The translations under genes were made by a program, and so were the position numbers. From Strongyloides papillosus (lineage: Eukaryota > Nematoda > Chromadorea > Rhabditida > Strongyloididae): a stretch of 64,000 bases of DNA. Shown here piece by piece: positions 9,922-22,331 of this stretch. Where the stretch lies: positions 248,001 to 312,000 of the forward strand of contig SRSI01000023.1 in assembly GCA_005656395.1 (NCBI GenBank), in the 5' to 3' direction. The notes under the pieces are model-generated. The model searched no databases. It worked only from the letters and a program-made list of their open reading frames with translations, and was not told the origin of the DNA. Positions within the stretch are counted from its first letter, which is position 1. Every line of letters begins with the position of its first letter.

Positions 9922-11600
9922 ATGGAAATATTTTACTCTAACATTTTGAAAATTTTCTTAAATACTTGAAATTGTTATACAAAATTATTAAAAAACATAT
10001 GAGGAACCAAAAAACAATAAATATTATATAAAATTGATATTATTTTTATTGCAAATTAAAAAAATATCAATACAATGAGAATTATTTTTTTATTTAATAA
10101 GTAAAATTTATAAAATTTTGTCTAATATTGACTTGGACTAAAAAAAGAACTAACAATCAATTCCAAATATAGTAAAGTTTTGGTTAATTCAATTACAACG
10201 AAATATAAGTATAAACATAATAAAAAACAAGCTTACAAATATTAATTTAATAAGTGTGTAGAATATTAGCACACGGAACTAGAAAATAATTTGCATAATA
10301 ATATAATATTTATAAATAAAATTACGTAAGCTAAATGTCTTATGTTTTCAAGTAATTCACTTGAGATCTACATTTTTCTCTCTTTTCTTACTATCAAAGT
10401 TTGGTTTTTGAAGAAATCAGTGCATGGTTTGTAAAACTTTTATATTAATTTTGGATTTAAGACACTCTAAAAATTTTGCTATATCTACTATACACATTTT
10501 CAAATTCTATACAAAACAGTTTCATAATCTTGTTAAGCAATAAGTTAAATTTTATAAGATTTGTATTGTAGGAATTTGTACTGGCGCGTTTCTAGGCCAG
10601 GTTGAGAGTCCAATATATATTCAGATACGTAAAAATTTTATTTTATTAAATCAAACACAAAATTAGTACAATAAAAGATCGCAATTAACTTCTATAAAAA
10701 TTGGGCCCACTAAAATTTAATGAGGGAGATAAGAAAATAAGATAACTTACATTTATAACCAATTTTAACTTGTAGCCCTGTGGATTTATCAGCACACAAG
10801 TATTAACTTAAACCCCTAAAATAGGCAAACACGTTAAATTATGAAATATCTCATACAATAAAATCAGAAATGTAAAATGAAAAAATTTTAAAATTTCTAA
10901 GCTTATATACCAAATGTCATGATTGGTAAAATGTAATCTATTATTTAAGCTAACTAATTTCGCGCGAGAGATTAAAGATCAGAACTAAAAGATTTTACAA
11001 AAGTACAACATAGATAATTTTCCAAAATTATCTAACTAATAATTACTATTAAAATAATTTATTTTGTCATTTACTTGCTTAAGTTATATAAAGAAATCTG
11101 AATTCTGTACAGAGTTATGAATATTCAAATTAAATATCAATTTTGACTTCAAATGAGCGAAATTTTTTTAAATTGAAAGATATCTTAAGTAATAGTATTT
11201 ACGATGACAAATTAGTTAGTATATAAGGCCTAGTTTTACATGAGATAGTCATATATTTGTTATAGTGACGACCAAGGGTTACTTGGGTAAGTAATATTGT
11301 AATCCTTTATTTTTTTATAACGCTTTATAGTTTTTTATATAATATATCAATTAATCTGAATCGTTGTTGTATCATTTGATTCAGTCTTCACTGGCTATTA
11401 GGAGACCAGTATAACATAAATATTTTACTCTTAATAATTGTTACTGATTATAATAAAGCAACTACAAATCACCATCTTGAAATGAAGATTTTGTTTTTAA
11501 TGCCAGCTGCGCGTTAGTTCCATAATCAAATCTTTATAATTTCAAAGCTCACATGAAGCATAATTTTACAATTTTCCAAGAAATTTAAGATACTTTATAT
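9487..11600. repeat. Segmental duplication, copy A (transthyretin-like gene plus 5' flank)
   Basis: Copy A shares its gene and about 1.2 kb of 5' flank with copy B (13613-15131). Clear anchors are CTTGGACTAAAAAAAGAACT (10134 and 14306), the CACTTGAGATCTACATTTTT stretch (10368) with its counterpart at about 14660, TTTACTTGCTTAAGTTATAT (11070 and 14872) and the CTCACATGAAGCAT stretch (11549 and 15102). Copy A carries two blocks absent from B: roughly 10543-11030 and 11186-11440. Copy B carries one absent from A: roughly 14476-14605. Confidence 0.85.
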
Positions 11601-13612
11601 TTACATATTATACAGAAACAATAGATAAAAAACAAAATTTTGTTTTTAATATTGATGCAATTTTTCTTGTTATACTAGTAAATTAGATTTCTTTCATATA
11701 ATACCGAGTTATTAGCATATCTTCATTTTTTTATTGTAATATTTTTCAAGTCGAATAGTTTTGTTATAATAAATACTATTTTATTACACAGTGAAAAATT
11801 CAAACAAATAGATAAAAATAATTTCTTTGTTTACAAACAATAAATTTGATATCAACAGAAGTAATATATTTATTCAATGTAGACAAATAAACTCTTATTT
11901 TTCCAATTGTAAATCTTAATTATTTGATAATTAAATGAAAACTTATTTTACACTAAAAAATATCCAATAGATTTTATTTTAAGTTATCAGATAATGTTTT
12001 ATGGGATTATAAACATCAAATGTCTTATATTAAAAAAAATCGTAAGCTCAAGTTATTTAAAGTAAATCATTACAAATTTAATTTCTATATTAAATATTTT
12101 ATTTAGCATTTTTTACTGAAATTAAATATTTTTAAATTAATATAAAAGAAAATTTTAAAATCATTATAAAAATAATTTTTATAAATATCTGATTATTCTG
12201 GGACTGTGTACTGTTCAATATAGTATACAAAATTTTTTTTTTTCAAAAGATCCATCAAGGGTTAGTAAAAGGAATGAAAGCTCTGAAGAGAATTTTTAAT
12301 TATTACTTCACACAAAAAATGGGACAAATTTCGACATTATTACGTAAAATGCAGTAAAAGTGTCCCACCATTTTTAAATGTCAAAATTTATTCAAATTTT
12401 AAAAATATCAAGCGATAACATAAATGTTTTAAATGGCTCAAAATGTTTGATTTCCACATAAAATATGTGTGGTATTGCGGATTCTAATATTAAATAAGTT
12501 AAGCTTTTAATCTGTAGAAGAGTCATCTCAATATTGTTTTATAAAAAAGTTACATGTGCAGAAAAGAAAAAAAACACACATTTGTAAAAATAGCCATAAG
12601 TCTTAATGAGACAATATTTTTAAAGAGACAAAAAATAAAAAATATTACTTTGTAGATCTACTGATTCTCAAAAGTTCATGTTTTTATCATAAGAAGAAAA
12701 AAAGTTATTAATGATAAAAAGTGAAAAGTTCCTATGGAACACCCTGCATAAAAAAAATAGCAATTTTTTACTTTTAAAATGAAAACACACAAAAAATGAC
12801 AATCGAATGAACTTATATAATTTTCTTTAAACATTAGTTTTTTTAAACTATAGTTAATTTTATGATTAGCTAGCGTATATTTCTCAACTAAAAGATCCGT
12901 CAGCCTTAATGAACACAGCAACAATTATAAAAATCTCTTTATTTAATTAGTTTGACAAGAAGTATGTATATAAACAAAAAAGCTAAACATGAAAACAATT
13001 ACTTTACAATTAACATATAAATATAAGAAAACTTTACCCTCTTTCAGGCTTTAGTAAAATTCTCCTTCTTGCTTTTGTTAGTATAAATAAGTAAGCAACG
13101 AATGATGTATTTGTTTCAGATCCCATTTATTTATAGTCATGTTTTTCATTATTTTTGAGGCCGCCGTACCTCCGATTAATTAAATCATTTAAGATTTGCC
13201 CTATTTTGAAATATGTTGTAGAAAATAATTAAGGCTATCTAATGGATAGAATATAGTAAAATTCTATTAACTGTAACTAAAGTTATGATGTTCTAACTAA
13301 TGAAAGCAATTTATTTGTCATTATGTATACACATTGTCTGATTAATATACTTAATTCTATTTATATAAGTGTTTATTTCAGTTCACTGTTTTCATGTAAA
13401 AACAATTAAATTACTAATATGAAAATATTTTCTTTTTATTTCTAAATATAAATTTTTAGACAATTAATAGTTAAAAATGATAAAAAAATCGGAATAATTT
13501 TTCAAATATATTATTAAAAAATTATTAATGTAGATAATTTTTAAAGAAAACTGTTTTAGTTCTTTGGATATTTTGTTTTCTTATTCAAAAAAGGCGTTTT
13601 TTATTTCTTCTC
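9922..13612. other. Long gene-free stretch between the two transthyretin-like genes
   Basis: The first part is the conserved flank of duplication copy A. From about 12240 to 12750 there is a dispersed repeat. I see no coding exon or RNA gene. An open frame at 12676-12924 overlaps the repeat end and is not credible. Confidence 0.5.
12240..12750 (-). repeat. Dispersed repeat, possible DNA-transposon relic
   Basis: On the minus strand it begins TATGCAGGGTGTTCCATAGG (12750 downward), a terminal-repeat-like opening, and includes a segment (12441-12310) that matches 20517-20630 on the plus strand: ATTTTGA.CCATTTAAAACA, then a TTATCG..T.ATATTT stretch, then a GA.G.GACA.TTT block. The left end is not resolved and no transposase was seen. 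Confidence 0.5.
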
Positions 13613-14080
13613 TTACGATTTTCCCTTTTTAGATTCATTAAAATTAATTACTTTAAAACGACAGTCCCAAAATTCAAAATGATATTCTTTGAGAGGACAT
13701 TTTGTACATTCTGCATCTGTATTATTTTTCCATGTTGTTTTACTTCCATCAAAATACGCAAAATCAGCGGAAACTTCTTTTAAATAAAAAGTTATTTTTA
13801 CAATATATCACTTACATTTTGAAGATAAATCATTTGTGGTTGTATAGTTATTAAAAATACTTTTGCAATTTCCATTAAAAACATTAATTGTTTTTCCATC
13901 CTTTTTTAAATTTATTAATACATCATGACCTCCAATATGTGTGCAATTTAAATATCCCCAGAAACGAACATATACATCCGTCGAGTCATTTTTATTTTCA
14001 TTAGTTTCAGATATTGAAATAATAATTTTAGATATTGAAATACTAATTATAAATATTGTTAATGCTTTTAAAAATATCAT
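13613..14080 (-). CDS. Transthyretin-like secreted protein 2
   Basis: Two exons: 14080-13816 (265 nt) and 13773-13613 (161 nt), intron 42 nt ending AAGAAG, giving 141 residues. The signal peptide MIFLKALTIFIISISIS is nearly that of the 9.5-9.9 kb paralogue, and WGYLNCTHIGGHDVLINL keeps the G-x-L-x-C pattern of transthyretin-like proteins. The C-terminal half (SADFAYFDGSKTTW, then CTKCPLKEYHFEFWDCRF) has cysteines the paralogue lacks. Exon 1 length and splice phase are the same in both. The mature proteins differ far more than the surrounding non-coding DNA, which points to fast change in the coding part. Function unknown; family call tentative. Confidence 0.65.
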
Positions 14081-15131
14081 TTAGAAATATTATATTTTAA
14101 CATTTTAAAAGTTTCCTTAAATACTTGGAATTGTTATACAAAATTACTGTAAAACATATATTTAAACACATAAAGAATCAAAGAACAATAAATACTATAA
14201 AATATTGATACTATTTTTATTGCAGATTAAAAAAATATCAATTAATGGAAAACAAATTTCTATTAAATAAACAAAATTTATAAAATTTTGTCTAATATTG
14301 ACTTGGACTAAAAAAAGAACTAACAATCAATTCCAAATACAGTAAAGTTATGGTTAATTCAATTGCAAAGACATAGAAGTATAGTTATAATAAAAATTAA
14401 GCTTATAAATATTAATTTAATAAGTGTGTAGAATACTAACAATCGGAACTAGAAAGTAGTTAGCACAATAATATAAAGTGGAATGACGTCACTCCATAAA
14501 TTTAAATTAATCATAAATTTTAAAGATAAAAATTCATTTATATAATCTTCTATATATTTATTGTTGTATTTTTAGGGAGATATCACCCAATAAAAGCTAC
14601 TTATAATATTTATAAATTAGATTAATTAAGTTAAATGTTTTATGTTCTCAAGTTATTTATTTGAGATCTTCATTTTATTTCTCTTTTCTTAAAATCAAAG
14701 TTTGGTTTTCAAAAAATTAGTGAGTGGCTTGTAGAACTTTTTTATTAATTTTGGATTTAAGACAATTTAAAAATTTTGTTATGTCTACTTTACACATTGT
14801 CAAATTCTATATAAAACAGTTTCATAATTTTGTTTATCATTAATTACTATTAAAATAATTTATTTTGCCATTTACTTGCTTAAGTTATATAAAGAAATCT
14901 GACTTCTTGCAGAATTATAAATGTTAAAAATTAATTTCAATTTTAACTTCAAATGAGTGAAACTTTTCTATATTGAAAGATATTTTAATAAATGTTACTG
15001 ATTATGAAAAAGCAACTACAAATCAACACCTTGAAGTGAAGATTCTGTTTTCAATGTCAGCTGAGCGTCAGTCTTATAATCTATTGTTTATAATTTCAAG
15101 GCTCACATGAAGCATTCTTTTTACAATTGAG
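13613..15131. repeat. Segmental duplication, copy B
   Basis: Partner of copy A at 9487-11600, in direct orientation. It contains the second transthyretin-like gene and a colinear 5' flank. An extra block at about 14476-14605, beginning AGTGGAATGACGTCACTCCA (a GGAATGACGTCACTCC near-palindrome), interrupts the match and is probably a small insertion. Confidence 0.85.
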
Positions 15132-15425
15132 ACGGTTGACATTCGCTTGTCCAATGGTTACCTATATTTTTTTAAGTGGGATTTCGCCTGTTCATATGTA
15201 ACCACGAGCAATCTAATTTCCATCATTGTTTTTAAATTTAATTAGGCTGGGAATTGCTGTGAAGTGCGTAGTCCTGTGTGAAGTGAATTCAATGGAATAA
15301 CCAAAAATATGTTTGTAAAAAAAAAAAATGCTTTTTTGTTCGCTCATATTTTGTATGTTTTTTAAAAAAAGTCATTTCGCTTATCAATGAATAAGCGAAT
15401 GTTCCCTCTCCCTTTTTATTAAGTA
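15132..15425. mobile_element. Small MITE-like element with terminal inverted repeats
   Basis: Left end GAGACGGTTGACATTCGCTT (from 15130) and right end, reverse-complemented, GAGAGGGAACATTCGCTTA (from about 15417) share GAGA.GG...ACATTCGCTT. It is about 290 bp, has no ORF, and is GC-richer than the flanks. It lies where the match between duplication copies A and B ends. Confidence 0.5.
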
Positions 15426-16261
15426 GATAAATTAAGTCTATTTGAAATTTATTCGTTAGTAAAAATTTAATAAGTTTGTTTCTGGCGTAAATTCCTATTA
15501 GAACAAAAAATTATATCTGCTTTTAAATTTTATTTATTAACTATAAGTAAAGTATTTATATGGCCATCTAGAGAGAAACACGTGCAATATTAAACGTAAG
15601 ACAATATTATACTTACGCAATACAAGAAGTTAAATTTTTAACAGTATAAGATCTCAAAATTTACAATTTAGATAATTATTATTTAAAAATGAATGAATAA
15701 AAACCTTGAGATAGAGCTCTAAACCTAATTTCAAAATTACAAAAATCAGAACTTCTACTTAAAATATGACTATATCTTATTCGTTGTCGATAATATATTT
15801 TAATCATACAATTTTATTGGTAATTGTTTATTTTAAAATATATTTTATTAATAAAAACATTAGATATTTTTTGATTAAGTTTGAATATTAGTAATTTTTT
15901 AAGAAACAAAATAAAGAAGTTTAAACAAAATTAAAAAAATTGAATATCATTTTGAGAAAGAAAATGATGGGAAAATTTCTTTATGTACTGATGAAAGTAG
16001 TTTATTAATGTGCTTTTGACATAATATTTATTTGCTAAAGTAAAACTCACTAGGCAAATTTTACATTATTTAAACATTGGTACTTCTCCAACGTTCTACC
16101 AAATCATTGATCATAAGGGGAATCGTGTAAATCCTTTACAAAATTTAAAAAAAATTGATAAAAATGAAAAACCTTTTTTATTGAATATATATTATATAAA
16201 AAATATAATATAATTTTAATTAAATATGCTTATTTAAATAATATAAATAATATATTTTTAA
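15426..16261. other. Intergenic, 3' of astacin 2
   Basis: AT-rich spacer; nothing recognised. Possible polyadenylation-rich sequence near 16200-16260. Confidence 0.45.
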
Positions 16262-17752
16262 TTAATTTTTTTTCGTACTTGTTGTATTTGAATCTTCAAT
16301 ACTTTCAATTACTAAAGTCGCACCATTATTGGTTTGAGTACTCCTGTGATGAACAATGACATGATTATTTCTAGATATTATTGTAGCATTATCTTTTAAA
16401 CAAAAAAGTGCTCCTGTCACTGTTTTATCTTTCAAGTATTTTACTTCAAGACTATTTTCCAATTTACAACGACCTTCGTAACCGGGATAATAATTTAAAA
16501 ATGTAAAAGTTATTTTTAATTTTTTATCTGATGTTGTATTAAGGTGATGAATACAATTTCCACTACCAGCAGTGTACAAATATTTTTTTCTTTTTGTAAT
16601 TTCAATAACTGGATCTCCACAACTTGGTTTTTTTTGAGGTAACTCAGTACAATAATCTCCAAAATAACCATCTGGGCAAATACACCTACTGCAGTTCATG
16701 GGACTTTGATATCCCTTGTTTTCGCACTTAATTCCCTTCGAACAACTATTATTGCAGTAATGTTTATTTAACAATTTGACATCAACAAAAGTCATTCCAC
16801 TATTCACACCAAGAGTCTTATTATAGTGTGGTTTAATTGGCAACATTGTTACGCTATTATTCATACTAAATGCAGTGGAAGGATATTGCATAGCAGATCC
16901 ATAATCATATTTTGTATTATAAATAAATGAAGAATTTGGCTCAACTTTAAGGAAATTAAATTCATTTCCCTTTTCAACATTATTCAAAAAAATCTGTAAA
17001 TACTTATCTCTGTCAGCTCTTGCTTGTTCATGGTAAACCCCTAATGCATGCATCGTCTCATGTTGAATTGTTCCAATAGTTTCACACCCTTCTCCAATAC
17101 TTACATCTTGAAATATATCTAAAAACTTTCTGCCAATGTAGCTATAACATCCAGTTCCTTTAAAAAATCTTAAACCTGCTTTATTAGGAACTAAAGCATA
17201 TTCTCTTTTAAATGTTATACATGTTTCTAATTCAATTAATTTTAGAGCTATCATAACTAGTGTATCGTTGACTTCATTTTCAACAATGTATGGTATAGGA
17301 AATTCCCAGGCAAGAGTCATGTTACCACTCATTTTTCTTTTTTTTCTTCTTTCTGTCTCACCAATGATTTCAGAAACATCAATTCCTGCATTTTCAACAT
17401 TTTCTACAACTTGATTTAATATTTCTTCTCCTTCCTGTGAACTAAGAACTACATCACCTTGAAATAGTTTTGGTTTTTTATCATTATTATTATTTATTTC
17501 ATTATTTTTATTATTATTTTGTGTAAATTTTTCTACGAATCCACCACTTATTCTTAGTACTTTCTGTACAATTTTTTCTAAAATTCCACTTATTTTATCA
17601 GTATTTTCTAAGTCCTTTTCTTCATTTATGGATACTAAATCATTTGCTTGAAACTATAATAATTATTTTATAGTCAAAATTAACTACTAACTTACAGAGC
17701 TAAATATAACAAAAAGAAAAATAAGCAATAAAATAATGTTTTTATTTTTCAT
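16262..17752 (-). CDS. Astacin family metalloprotease 2 (EGF and CUB domains)
   Basis: Two exons: 17752-17696 encodes the signal peptide MKNKNIILLLIFLFVIFSS and 17653-16262 the rest, 482 residues in all. Residues 20-120 form an Asn-rich propeptide with LFQGDVVLS, the FxGD aspartate switch, ending at a basic RRKKRK site that likely releases the mature enzyme. The catalytic domain has HETMHALGVYHEQARADRDK (zinc ligands and general-base Glu present). The Met-turn reads SAMQY where most astacins have S-x-MHY; the Met and Tyr are kept. An EGF-like module (CSKGIKC...CICPDGYFGDYC) and a CUB domain follow. Astacins of this layout are secreted and serve cuticle processing, moulting or host-tissue penetration in nematodes; which applies here is not visible. 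Confidence 0.93.
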
Positions 17753-20700
17753 GCTTATACAAAAGTGTTTCCAATAAAAAGAATATTAAATTTAACAAAT
17801 GATTTGACTTTGCGCTGAAGTTTGTGACTATACATTATTTATAGTGAACTTTGTTTAAATATACAAATATTATCTTTTTTAATATTAATTTAGAAGGAAT
17901 TTTTTAATTTTATAAAAGATCAAAAAAATGTTTAACTATTATTCAATAATTGAAAATAAAATATTAAAAATAATATTTCTTGATAAAATAGATTGCGAAT
18001 AATTGAATTAACTATAATTGTCCATTAAATTTTTTAATATCTCGATATATTAAGTACCAAGATATAGCTAATTACAAAATATCATGGTATTATTTTATGA
18101 TTTTTTGATAGCTACATGTTTTTAATTCCAGCTACTTATTTTTGATATATATATGTAGAATAGTTATGCATAAAAATATAAAGCTTTAAAGGATTTATTT
18201 TGAATTATTATTATAAAACAAGTTTAATTATTTCAATTGACTTGAAAAAAAATTTATTCAACGGGAATTTTTTCTTCATTAAAGCGATAAATTTTAAGAA
18301 AAATATCTTTTTTTTTAGTAATTTAAATGGTAAACATTAAATACCTATTGCTTTTTACTATAATCATTTTAAACTATTTAGAAATACTTATTGCTATAAA
18401 TTTAATACACATAAGTTACAAATTAATAAATTATTCTTTTTTTTTTATGCATAGAATATATGTGCTTTAATATTTTTAAGCTCATACAGTAAGTAGAAAA
18501 AAATAAAATTTTTTAAACATTTTACGTACTTTATTATAATTTATAATCGCTTGCAATTTCTTAAGTATTCTGTTTTTTTTACAAAAATGAATTCTACAGT
18601 ACTTTAATGATTTAAAATGGAAATTTTGAGTTGTTCTATAAACAGAAATTTTCTTAATTTTCAATAATTTTTTATTACTTTAATCATATTACTTTATAGC
18701 TTTAAAAAATATTTTAACTTCTATCTTAATATTTAGTTCATAATCTCTTAAAAATAAGTATCACTTTTTTTGCTAGATAGAATATTCTTTTAATCTATTT
18801 GATTTTAATTCTTTTGTTTTACCATAAAAAGAATGAATTTTAAATACAAGAAATAATATATTTTATTGTTGGTCAACGAAAAAAAACCTTTTGTAATGTT
18901 ACTCTTAATAAAAAAAATTTGTTTACAATAATAAACGATTGGTCACTTAAAAAATTACATATATGTGTAGACAAATAATGTTAATAATTTTATCATCTTT
19001 TAAATAAATTAAGTTATTGAAACTTTTTTTTCATCTTACAATTAATTACCCGACTTTTTGCTAGAGTGAATAACATAATAGATAAAGAAAGTAAACAACT
19101 AAAATAGTGAATCATAGTTTAAAAATATGTAAATATAGTAATTTATATTGAAATAGCATATATTATTTAATTTTTACAAAAAAAAACCAAAGCTACATCT
19201 TTACATATTATATAAACCAAATATAAGATATCAAAAAAATGTTTGATATGTACATATGTGTAAATTAAAGCTATTCTTTTTATAGTTTATAACAATTTTA
19301 AAAAAAATAGAAGTATTTAATATTTGTAAATATTAATAATTATTTAATTATTATAAACATTACTATACATATAAAAAAGTTTTATTATTTATACTATTAA
19401 AGTTTATCATTACTTGTAAATGTTTAGAGAATCTAGTATTTATAAATTTGGTTTAATATTTAATTTTTTTATTTAGATTATAGAAAAAAACAGTTAAAAA
19501 AATTGAAAAGTAACTTTTTATAAAATAATTCCATTAGATTTGTTTTAAATTTCGTAACAAACGCTTTGAAATCCTATAATTTGAATGCTGTTTCATTACT
19601 TTGATCGTAAAATTTATTATCTTTATTAAGTCTATAATAAAGTAAACTCTGTTTAAGAAAAAGACAAAAAAGAATGACATTGTGACTAAAAGGAACTATA
19701 AATAACTTGGAAAGTCATGAACAATATCATTATTATATTATACGGATACTAACTATTTTATTGTAGAATCATCAAATAAAGATCAGGGGGATAATTGTTT
19801 GGAATTTTGAAGAAAAAAAAGATTTTAAGGTATTTATAATTAACTATTGTTCTTATTATTCTTATTGTTTATTAGAAATCGATAAGAACAATTAATATAT
19901 TTTACTGTTCAAAAACATGATCAAAAGTTAGTCTTAGATAAAATTATAAATGCCTTTATAAAGGGCATTTATTAAAATATCATTGTATCTTTTGTAATAT
20001 CTTTAATAGTTTGAATTATTATAAATTATATTTCCTTATGAAACTTTGCACGTCTGATAGGGCAAATTTTATTTATAATATCTTTAAAGATGCATTCTTA
20101 AAATTCAAAATTTTGAAAAGCTATAAAATAGTATGGATTTCTATTCATAGTAAAAACATAACTTTTACATATTTTAATCTAAAATAGGAACAAATACTAA
20201 AATAAAATTTCTAATTAATAATGTTTTATGTGCGTAAATAATTATTGTTTTCATTATTAATGTTAAGAAATTTTTAAATCTCTAAACTTATTATTGTTAG
20301 TAGATTGGTTAAAATAATGATTTTTATTAAAACGTTAATCACTTTGCACGAAATCGACTTTTAATGACTTGTTTTATAAAATAAAAAACAGTTTAGGATA
20401 TAAGATGAGCATAATTTTATAAAAAATATCAAGATTAAAAAAAGGTTACAATAATTTTAAATGTCAAAAATTTATATTTTTGTAAAAAAACGGCAATACA
20501 TATGCGATAACCTATAATTTTGAACCATTTAAAACATTTTTTTATCGTTTAATATTTCTGAAATTTGAACAAAGTTCAATTTTTTAAATGATGAGACATT
20601 TTCTTGCATTTTTCATAAATTTGTCAAAAGTTTTTTTTTTATTTTATTTGCAGTAAAATTTTTATATTTATTTTGAATGTTTTTGTTTTATATTAAATAA

Positions 20701-21011
20701 TACCTTTGCGAATGTGATTTAGTTAAAAATAACTTTTAATTATTTTTTTGAAATAATAAATAATTTATGTAATAATGATTAATTGTTTAAATTTTAAAAT
20801 ATTGGAAAATTATGTAATAGTATAAAATTTAAAAAAATCATCTTATGCAATGTATCAACTGTAGAAAATAGATATTTTAAAATATAATAAGTATTTTTAA
20901 TATTGTTCAAAATAATTGTCATTAGCAATTTATTTAAAATAGGATAAAAAGATCTATAGATAACATTTTTTTCATAAAATAAAAAGATTTAAAAAGCTTC
21001 ATAAATATATA
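17753..21011. other. Long gene-free stretch
   Basis: About 3.2 kb of strongly AT-biased DNA upstream of astacin 2. The only structure I could support is a copy of a dispersed repeat at 20517-20630. An open frame at 18482-18664 is low-complexity and not credible. Confidence 0.5.
20517..20630 (+). repeat. Second copy of the 12.3-kb dispersed repeat, inverted
   Basis: It matches the minus strand of 12441-12310 in order: the CCATTTAAAACATTT block, an ATCG.TT.ATATTT block, an AAATTTGAA.AAA block, then GATGAGACATTTTCTTGCAT against GGTGGGACACTTTTACTGCAT. The opposite orientation shows mobility rather than tandem duplication. Confidence 0.5.
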
Positions 21012-21565
21012 CAGGGTGGTTTTTTTAAAAGTAGAGTAGACAAAATTTGGAGATATATTTTACCTCCAAAAATATTAGAAAAAAATGGTGCGATATCTAT
21101 GGTAAAATTGATGCGTCAACCATTTGAACCTAATAAAACATAAACCTATCATTTAAAAGCATTTAAACTAAAGAAGAAAAATGATAATTACGTGTGCAGT
21201 TATAAAATATAAAAATATATTGTAGTTTCTTAATTTTATGTTTTAAATTTTAAAATAATCTATATATTTACTATATTTTCCGTATATAAATATTAAAATG
21301 AGATATTTTTGTATTAAATATTATTAAAAGTATGATTTTTCTTTATCAAGAAATATGGAACTATGTTTATTTATATTATCAATAATATATTTTAGTAAAT
21401 TTCAACTACTTTTATCATTTTATCTTCTTACTATTTATTTCTACCGCAACGCATGGATCAAATTTGAACTAATTTGCCATGCCAATCGCAACGCAATGGT
21501 CATTTTTTACTATTAAATATAGTGTTCCAAAATTTGTCTACTCTACATTTAAAAAAACCACCCTG
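21012..21565. mobile_element. TA-flanked DNA transposon (MITE), about 554 bp
   Basis: Near-perfect terminal inverted repeats of about 40 bp: the left end begins CAGGGTGGTTTTTTTAAAAG and continues through GTAGAGTAGACAAA; the right end is its complement, closing CAAAATTTGTCTACTC..ACCACCCTG. TA dinucleotides flank both sides (21010-21011, 21566-21567), as for Tc1/mariner insertions. No transposase frame is inside, so it would move only with help from a related element. Confidence 0.85.
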
Positions 21566-21567
21566 TA

Positions 21568-22331
21568 CAGTGTAACATCCAAATAACCACTTTGTCTGTA
21601 CCGAAACTTTTGGCGACTATTTAGAGGTTTTACTCATTTAGAAGTTATTTAATATATTGTTAAAAATGACGACTAAAATCTAATAGTATGTATAATAATT
21701 TATCAGGCAAAGTTCAAAGATAAAAAATTGCCATATAAAGTAAAAAGCAAAAAGAAATTATTATTAAATATAGTGTAATTAAAATTATTTATCTTTAGGA
21801 ATATTTTTCAAAGTAGTCAGTGAGCTTAGATTGAAAATTGTAATTAGTGATATAATTTACTATTTTATCTTCTAAACGAGCTATAACAGAAAAACAATCA
21901 TCTATTTTGGGATTTTTGATATAAGTTCTTAAATAGTAAAGATCCCTAAAAATTTAATCCTTTGTTACTTCTCGAGTAATTTCTTCATCACTTTCAGAAT
22001 TACTGACTTTATTATCATTATGATCAAAATATTCATCCAATTTTAAATTAATACAAGTATTTTCCCAACTCTCTAATAATTCAATTTTAGAAAATTTTTC
22101 AGTAAATTTATGCTTCTAGTTGACGAAGAGACTATTTAAAGGTTAAAATACATACAAAAATGCATATGATTTTCTTTATCACCATTATCAATTGGAGGTT
22201 TTTTATTTGGAGGTCTATATAAAGAAATTCTTTTGTATTTAAATTTTAAAAATATAAGTCGTGAATACACTTTTCAGTTACGAAGTAGAGGTTTCTCTTA
22301 TTTAGTAGTTTCCTATTTAGAAGTTACACTG
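21568..22331. mobile_element. Second TA-flanked DNA transposon with decayed transposase
   Basis: It starts CAGTGTAACATCCAAATA at 21568 and ends with the complement of CAGTGTAACTTCTAAATA at 22331, with TA on both sides. It abuts the previous element and shares its TA. On the minus strand 22120-21800 reads like a transposase C-terminus (KIELLESWENTCINLKLDEY, a downstream acidic stretch, stops). The style is that of pogo/Tigger-type (CENPB-like) proteins, but this assignment is weak. Confidence 0.7.

Noticed and set aside
12676..12924. 82-codon frame on the minus strand
   Set aside because: It runs across a dispersed repeat end, is hydrophobic low-complexity and has no conserved feature.
18482..18664. 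60-codon frame on the minus strand
   Set aside because: Lys/Phe/Ile-rich chance frame in AT-rich DNA with no supporting structure.
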